Shown: one piece after another, positions 58,970-64,000 of the stretch | Position numbering within the stretch: position 1 is the first letter of the stretch | Layout: each line of letters begins with the position of its first letter | Source: Saccharomycopsis fibuligera x Saccharomycopsis cf. fibuligera | Lineage: Eukaryota; Ascomycota; Saccharomycetes; Ascoideales; Saccharomycopsidaceae | DNA: 64,000 bases | NCBI GenBank assembly: GCA_001936135.1 | Contig: CP012816.1 | Span: forward strand, 2,787,501 to 2,851,500 | Direction: 5' to 3' | Notes under the pieces: model-generated | The model's input: the letters and a program-made list of their open reading frames with translations, nothing else | The model's database searches: none | Told to the model about the DNA's origin: nothing | Made by a program: the position numbers and the translations under genes

Positions 58970-60079
58970 GGTGCTGTAATGTTATAGTAGCTCAACTCTA
59001 TGCCAGTATTACTGAAGTGATAAACTATGATACGAGACTGAACTTGTGAAGTTTCTTTCCTTGTGTGATTTTTTTCCCTGCTTATTTTTTTTACCTTTTC
59101 CTGACTGTCTTTTTTTCTTTTTTTTTTTTTTTTATTTATTTATTTTTACTTTTATTTTTATTTTTCGTGTACAAATTGGGGGTTCTCGGATTTCGTTTTT
59201 TCTTGTTTTCTTTTTCTAGATTTTTTGCTTGATCTGTTTTCACTTTTTTAGTTTCGGTTGCTGTTGTTCTGGCTCGACGGTAAATGAAAGAAAAAGCCGT
59301 TAGTTCTTCAGAAAGTTATTGAAGCAAAAGGGTCCAGGTACAGATACAAATCAGAGAATAACAGCCTTTCTGATAGAAAAAATTAGGGACGGACAAAAGA
59401 CGAAAAAAAAAAAGCTCAAGAAAAGACAAATGTAGCTGGGAACAGGTTGCCAAAACCTAAGAAAACCGGAGATGGCAAATAAACTCCAGAAAAGCACAAT
59501 AGTCAGCGCGATAAAACGCAGCGGTGAGATCTGAGTAGTGCAGAAAGTGCAAAGGGGCGAAAAGAAGAGTGCTTACATAGCTAGAGCTCAAGCTGTAAAA
59601 GGCAGAAAAGGAAATAGCAATGCGCTAGCTAGCGTCTGTTGAGCCGTCAGGTCGATAGTAATTTAAACAACATTTGGAACACAGACTCAAGACTATCGCT
59701 AACGTTGCGCTCTGGGGGTGGTACATTATGCAATAAGTTATCTTACAGTATGCATTTACATACATAGGCGTTTACATAAATATGCGTATATTTTAATTGT
59801 GGCTGCATGACAACCGTCTACTGCAAGGATACTTGCTGTTTAAATACGGCAAGGTTGCCACCCAAGGTACGATCAAAAACCGCCACCAAGAGATGCAGAC
59901 TTTTCCTGCTTACCTCTCGCAAACAGCTTGTAGTAACGAAGAAACCGCGCAAGTGGCGAGCTCGCTTTCCGCGCAGGCGAGCTCACTTTCCGCGCAGGCG
60001 AGCTCACTTTCCGCGCAGGCGAGCTCACTTTCCGCGCAGGCGAGTGTTTTAGTCGCTTCTCCAACGCTCTGCAATAGCA
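58970..60079. other. 1.1 kb spacer: leader and promoter of the 996-residue gene, 3' side of MTW1
   Basis: Nearest the 996-residue gene, 58970-59575 has no ATG on the minus strand and is T rich on the plus strand (A rich in the transcript). A GTAAGC donor-like word at 59571-59576 and a GAACTAAC branch-like word at 59299-59306 could frame a leader intron. Nearer MTW1 lies the 21-base tandem repeat at 59956-60044. Confidence 0.55.
59956..60044 (+). repeat. 21-base tandem repeat, four copies plus five bases
   Basis: The unit gcgagctcactttccgcgcag is repeated head to tail at 59956, 59977, 59998 and 60019. Only the first copy differs, by one base (gctcg for gctca). Near-identity implies recent expansion. 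The unit contains GAGCTC and GCGC palindromes and is far richer in GC than the DNA around it. At 21 bases it keeps frame and is stop-free on both strands. Confidence 0.95.
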
Positions 60080-61141
60080 TTACTGATCGTCCTCAATCGC
60101 TAACCGCTCATTCACCCTGCGTATCTCTTTAATACTGCGCGTTGACCTTTTGACTTTGCTTAACTTAATATTAACTATATTTTCCTCATGCCTTGCTTGC
60201 TCGTCTTCCAAGCTGTTGCCCTGCCCTTCCCCGCCTTGAACAGTTGTCTTGATGTCATAAAGTTGCAATAATCGGTATGCCTTAGTATCCACATACCTGT
60301 CCCGTTCGTTTGGCGTAAGATTAATGTTTTTTACATCACCAAACCGCTCTTCGAGCAAGTTCACTGCTGCATACAATTCTTTCGCCTCATTCTTCAAAAA
60401 GAAAAGCGACTCCAGCAACGGTGAAAGAGATCTCAATGCATTTTGCGATTCTTTGGATAAAACAAGTCCACCATGTAACGTCTCCATATTCATGGCTGGA
60501 TTATTGTTATACTTGTTTTCTGTCAAGACCTTTACATAGTCTATATTGTTGTTGACCACCAAACTTAAACTTTGACGATATATAGTTAACATTCTGCAAA
60601 GCTTTTTACTTTTCTTTAAAGTAACCGTCAACTTGCGCTTCAAATATAACTGAAACTTGATCTCATTCTCCAAAATGGAGATCTTCTTGTTGACATCAGA
60701 TAGCTTTTCGGAAACATTTGATATCGACTTTACATGTTTATAATGCTCAAGCTTTACCCAACCTCCACCTGCTAGCTCTGTAGGAATATTAAGGATGTTT
60801 CTCAAAGTATATAGCTCAAAAAGATCAAAATTTTTGTCAACAGAGCTTTCAAATAACGTTTCCAATTTTGCTGTCCCCACTTCAATCTCGTTCAAATGAC
60901 TGTTATTATTCTTTTGCTGAGGGGTCTCATTTTTTTCTATAATAATCGATTGATGCTGTTGTTCTTTAGCACTTTGTTGTCTATTTTTCTCTTCTTTCGA
61001 ATTCAAATATTTTTCCAATGCAGTTGAGCATTTATACATTATTTCATTCACACAGTTTATTATGTCGTCCACAAGAGATATTGGCGGAAATCCCAAATGT
61101 TCAGATAGAATCATCAATGTATGTGCGTCCGGCGCCGACAT
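60080..61141 (-). CDS. MTW1: Kinetochore MIND complex subunit Mtw1 (Mis12 homologue)
   Basis: The protein is 353 residues (S. cerevisiae 289). Mtw1 with Nnf1, Dsn1 and Nsl1 links centromeric chromatin to the Ndc80 complex. MSAPDAHTLMILSEHLGFPPISLVDDIINCVNEIMYKCSTALEKYL matches the yeast N-terminus almost residue for residue. VGTAKLETLFESSVDKNFDLFELYTLRNIL is the second conserved block. The rest is predicted coiled coil (KLSDVNKKISILENEIKFQLYLKRKL; SLLESLFFLKNEAKELYAAV). A Gln/Asn/Lys-rich insertion of about 35 residues (about 47-80) separates the two conserved blocks. The frame is open upstream to 61288, but homology fixes the start at 61141. Confidence 0.95.
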   Translation of the reverse strand: MSAPDAHTLMILSEHLGFPPISLVDDIINCVNEIMYKCSTALEKYLNSKEEKNRQQSAKEQQHQSIIIEKNETPQQKNNNSHLNEIEVGTAKLETLFESSVDKNFDLFELYTLRNILNIPTELAGGGWVKLEHYKHVKSISNVSEKLSDVNKKISILENEIKFQLYLKRKLTVTLKKSKKLCRMLTIYRQSLSLVVNNNIDYVKVLTENKYNNNPAMNMETLHGGLVLSKESQNALRSLSPLLESLFFLKNEAKELYAAVNLLEERFGDVKNINLTPNERDRYVDTKAYRLLQLYDIKTTVQGGEGQGNSLEDEQARHEENIVNIKLSKVKRSTRSIKEIRRVNERLAIEDDQ

Positions 61142-61489
61142 AATTGAAGATAAACGTGTTTTGATTATTATTATTAATATTCTTATTCTTGTTATTATTT
61201 TAGGTTGATTGCTGCAAAAGAAGACTGTATTCTTTTTGGGGCCAATGGTAAAATTGGGTATCTGATTATGGATATAATGGATAAGCAATTAAATATTGTG
61301 TAAGCAAGTAAAGAGAAGCATGAACGCCAACAAAAAAGTCTGTTTTGACAACAGTGACACTGTTAGCTAAGACTTGAATATTGTCTGATCAATTTAATAG
61401 GAAAGCAAGAAGCCGCTAATAGGCGAAATGGTCAGTGATGACAGTGAGTTTGATAACGCGTCTCTAATTTTGTTTTCATAACTGTTCGC

Positions 61490-61562
61490 CTTTTGTTTTT
61501 GTTTTTTGTTTTTGTTTTTGTTTTTGTTTTTTGTTTTTTGTTTTTTGTTTTTTGTTTTTTTA
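61490..61562. repeat. T-rich pentamer/heptamer microsatellite
   Basis: About a dozen copies of tttttg and ttttttg follow head to tail, 350 bases upstream of MTW1. Confidence 0.85.
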
Positions 61563-62296
61563 TTTCCGCTCATCTCTCGCGCGTTTCGCACACTTCCATA
61601 CCCGCCTCTCTGCCGTAATTGAAGACGTAGGGTAGCACCTCGAGCGTCCGGAGCTGGATTAGCACAAATCGCGCTGTTAGCGAGATAATAATCGCTTTAA
61701 AATACCAACTTTAGACATACAAATAATAAAAAAAAAAAAAAATCTGCACTGCACGCCTTGTTTATTGAATGCATATTGCAGTTACTTTTGCAGGATTTGT
61801 ACATGCAGTCTAACAACTTCAGACTAAGCTAACTCAAAATTTGCAGTCCCAGCCCTCAAAACAGCAACTTTTAAAAATGTACGTACAAATTAGTCTCCAC
61901 GGCGGCCGGAGATAAATATCTCCTGTCTGTATTTTTTTTATTAATGTGATACATCCGAGTTTTTTCCGGCTAGCTAATTCCTTTTTCACCGTAAACCTTA
62001 TAACAATGCTTAGTGGGCGACGATTTTCCAGCCTTTGAGGAATTTGTTAGATGAAGATGAAATTTTCACTATTTAGGGACAGATCTATTGACAAATACGT
62101 TCACTAACATTAGTAATTACATTTAACTGCGTTTAAATGCGAAATTATCAATAAAAATAAATAACTTCGATACTATTCACATACTTACACATAAAGATAC
62201 TGTATCTAACGAGAAAAATTTTTATGAAAATTAGCAACAGAAAGCACAAATTCTCTTGCACAATTAATTTCTCAATTGATTTCTCAATTAAATATA

Positions 62297-62298
<2 letters not shown>

Positions 62299-62333
<35 letters not shown>
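62299..62333. repeat. Poly-T tract, 35 bases
   Basis: In the sense of the neighbouring sterol acyltransferase gene it reads A35 and begins 16 bases after the stop codon. Confidence 0.95.
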
Positions 62334-62338
<5 letters not shown>

Positions 62339-62349
62339 ACAACAAACCT

Positions 62350-64000
62350 TTAAAACACCAAGTATAAAGAACACACTACCGCGGCTCCTGAGGCAATCCC
62401 AATCCAGAAAACAATATTTCCTAAGTTCTTCTTACCTTTGAAAAATTTTGTTCGTGAAACTGCAATTAATGGTAGTTGATACATCTGCAACATAAACAAG
62501 TAAAATCTTAACTTCCCAAATATAACATACATGACCAATTCATGGAACACCGAAGACAAGAAAAATGTAACCAAAGTAGCTGACTGACGGCTCAAGTGTA
62601 GTGCGCTAATTGAACTGTGATAGACATGTCTCAATAAAAACTTATGCACTGGCGTGTTCCATAGTCTAGCAAACTCATCCCAAGTGACACAATTCCACCA
62701 AGGACCATAGAAATCACGATCAGCAAATCTAGTTAATTCTGCAATTGCATTTAAGATTTGATCCCAGATTAAAAAGAAAACAAGAAAATATAAAAGAAAG
62801 AAATGAGGCATCATGTCAAGCAACAAGAATGGATATTCACGGATCTTGTCCTCAAATGGCCGCTCTTTCATGTGCAACGCTTTTATGGCTAATGGATAAA
62901 CTCCTTCCTGCGCAACAATAATCATTACACCAATAATTCCAAACACTCCCGATAGTTTGGAAATAAAATATCCCCAGCGAATTTTTTTGTTTCTAGGGTA
63001 TTCAATTTCATACACCACTGTTGGAAACATTGTATACAGGAAGAAGTTTTTAAAGGTAATATTGCGAGGAAACTTGTCTGCTTGGTTCACTGCATTTTGC
63101 TCTAGCTCAAATTTACAAAATTCAACACTGTGTTGTAAGATCTCTTTTGTTTTATCATCGGCAGCAGAATCTGCATCATCTGTAATTTTCTTTAAGTATC
63201 CTTCACTGAAAGCAAGTTCATCTTTGATTCTCCACAAATACCCGTTGTAAAAAGCAAAAGAATGCATCTTCATCAAGAACACTAAAGAGTGCAATATCAA
63301 AAAGACCTTACCAATCCATGGGTACTCACTGCTTTCCAACCACCATGTAACGCCACACAAGAAAAATATCTCAAATATGCTTTGCAAATAATATCCACAT
63401 TTCCTCCAGGTAATGATATTATTTTTGACAGCAAGTTGGATAACAACTGAAATGTACATTGTCAAGTAAAGAACCAAATCACACAAACCGATCCAAATAA
63501 TATCCTGAAAAAATATCTGTAGAATTCTAGATGTCAAAAAAGCATCTTTTAAACCTTTTCTTCTAATTGAATGGCTGGCAACATTGATCATGGACACTGC
63601 AACACCTAACCAGAATGGAGTGTAGAAACCAGAAAACTCTGACTCCTTGGCACTATCTGAATCCAAGATACTAGCAGTTTCGACGTGTTTCACATCAGAA
63701 AAGTTCGATCTTGGTATGCCATTTTTGTATCTAATTTTGTTTAGACGTACTACATCGGTAGTGACTTTCTTTAAATGTATCTTGTCGACATCACCTGGAA
63801 CATTAATAATTTTTATAGTTTCATGAGTTTGTAAATCTTGAGGATATTTAGAATCATCAAATTTATGAACATGTTTCGGGTTGTATATTTCACCACCACT
63901 ATGAGCTTTAGTCTCTTCTGATAGTAACTCATCATTAGCGTGCTCTTTATAACCATCCGGTGATTTATGGTTTGGTCTGTTATTGGCGGTGCTAGTATCA
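62350..64000 (-). CDS. ARE2: Sterol O-acyltransferase (ARE1/ARE2 type), 5' end outside the window
   Basis: The C-terminal 549 codons of an acyl-CoA:sterol acyltransferase of the MBOAT family are present; the frame is still open at the right edge, and S. cerevisiae Are2 has 642 residues. The enzyme makes steryl esters in the ER for lipid droplets. SFVFLMKMHSFAFYNGYLW-type residues, MFPTVVYEIEYPRNKKIRWGY, LNAIAELTRFADRDFYGPWWN, FARLWNTPVHKFLLRHVYHSS and FFLSSVFHELVMYVIF (the active-site His) follow Are1/Are2 in order. Several membrane helices are visible. The FYxDWWN signature reads FYGPWWN (62692-62712), with Pro for Asp. ARE1 versus ARE2 cannot be decided. An A35 run in the sense of the gene follows the stop codon. 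Confidence 0.93.
   Translation of the reverse strand, partial: DTSTANNRPNHKSPDGYKEHANDELLSEETKAHSGGEIYNPKHVHKFDDSKYPQDLQTHETIKIINVPGDVDKIHLKKVTTDVVRLNKIRYKNGIPRSNFSDVKHVETASILDSDSAKESEFSGFYTPFWLGVAVSMINVASHSIRRKGLKDAFLTSRILQIFFQDIIWIGLCDLVLYLTMYISVVIQLAVKNNIITWRKCGYYLQSIFEIFFLCGVTWWLESSEYPWIGKVFLILHSLVFLMKMHSFAFYNGYLWRIKDELAFSEGYLKKITDDADSAADDKTKEILQHSVEFCKFELEQNAVNQADKFPRNITFKNFFLYTMFPTVVYEIEYPRNKKIRWGYFISKLSGVFGIIGVMIIVAQEGVYPLAIKALHMKERPFEDKIREYPFLLLDMMPHFFLLYFLVFFLIWDQILNAIAELTRFADRDFYGPWWNCVTWDEFARLWNTPVHKFLLRHVYHSSISALHLSRQSATLVTFFLSSVFHELVMYVIFGKLRFYLFMLQMYQLPLIAVSRTKFFKGKKNLGNIVFWIGIASGAAVVCSLYLVF

Larger units (their letters stand above)
61142..62349. other. 1.2 kb gap between MTW1 and the sterol acyltransferase 3' end
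   Basis: It holds the MTW1 promoter, a ttttg/ttttttg microsatellite at about 61490-61562 and a T35 run at 62299-62333. A short GC-rich patch around 61895-61915 contains cggcggccgg. No gene or tRNA was supportable. Confidence 0.5.

Noticed and set aside
59797-60132. Plus-strand frame with SSLSAQA repeats
   Set aside because: Driven by the 21-base tandem repeat, which is stop-free on both strands; no homology, and it runs into the MTW1 3' end.
61142-61288. N-terminal extension of MTW1 to 61288
   Set aside because: The conserved N-terminus MSAPDAHT matches S. cerevisiae MSAP; the extension is Ile-rich and unconserved.

Overview
This 64 kb window comes from a budding yeast (Saccharomycotina) chromosome. 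Genes are compact, and introns are few and carry yeast-type signals (TACTAAC or near-TACTAAC branch points, GTAAGT/GTATGT/GTACGT donors). Most genes have one-to-one Saccharomyces cerevisiae counterparts. Two genes argue against S. cerevisiae or a close relative. One is a fused MogA-MoeA molybdenum-cofactor enzyme (46674-48701). The other is a short spliced gene that looks like the NDUFB4/B15 subunit of respiratory complex I (53780-54082). I infer a respiratory yeast outside Saccharomycetaceae that makes Moco, as nitrate-assimilating lineages do. I could not place the species or settle how CUG is decoded. I saw no tRNA or rRNA genes, transposons, LTR elements or virus-like elements.

Layout. 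0.1-1.2 kb: RPS17 with a 655-nt intron straight after the start codon. 1.2-4.7 kb: a long GC-rich gap ending in an ATG-free leader of a PSP1-domain gene (4.7-7.5 kb). 8.3-9.2 kb: PPH3 phosphatase. 10.7-12.2 kb: divergent PAA1 and LSM5. 13.0-16.7 kb: RIX7 and POP7, divergent from EMP65 (16.9-20.0 kb). 20.7-26.7 kb: SPP2, PEX10, HEL2 and spliced GEP4 in alternating orientation. 27.0-39.1 kb: TRA1, one intron-free 12 kb reading frame. 39.5-41.2 kb: an MFS transporter. 41.8-46.5 kb: PEP4, PEP8/VPS26 and CHM7. 46.7-52.3 kb: the Moco enzyme and RAD30, divergent. 52.7-54.1 kb: spliced BOL3 and the complex I subunit, convergent. 56.0-59.0 kb: an unrecognised 996-residue nuclear-looking protein. 60.1-61.1 kb: MTW1. 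62.35 kb to the right edge: an ARE1/ARE2 sterol acyltransferase whose N-terminus lies outside the window.

The genes cover translation and ribosome assembly (RPS17, RIX7, POP7, HEL2), RNA processing (LSM5, SPP2), chromatin and chromosome function (TRA1, MTW1, RAD30, PPH3), endosome-vacuole and membrane traffic (PEP4, PEP8, CHM7, EMP65), and mitochondria, peroxisomes and lipids (GEP4, BOL3, complex I, PEX10, ARE2). They do not form an operon-like pathway. The most notable points are the Moco enzyme with a histidine-rich linker, a roughly 285-residue charged insertion in Tra1, a glycine/asparagine insertion inside the Pph3 catalytic core, two unusually long ATG-free leaders, a stop-free multiple-of-three intron in BOL3, and a proline in the signature motif of the sterol acyltransferase.
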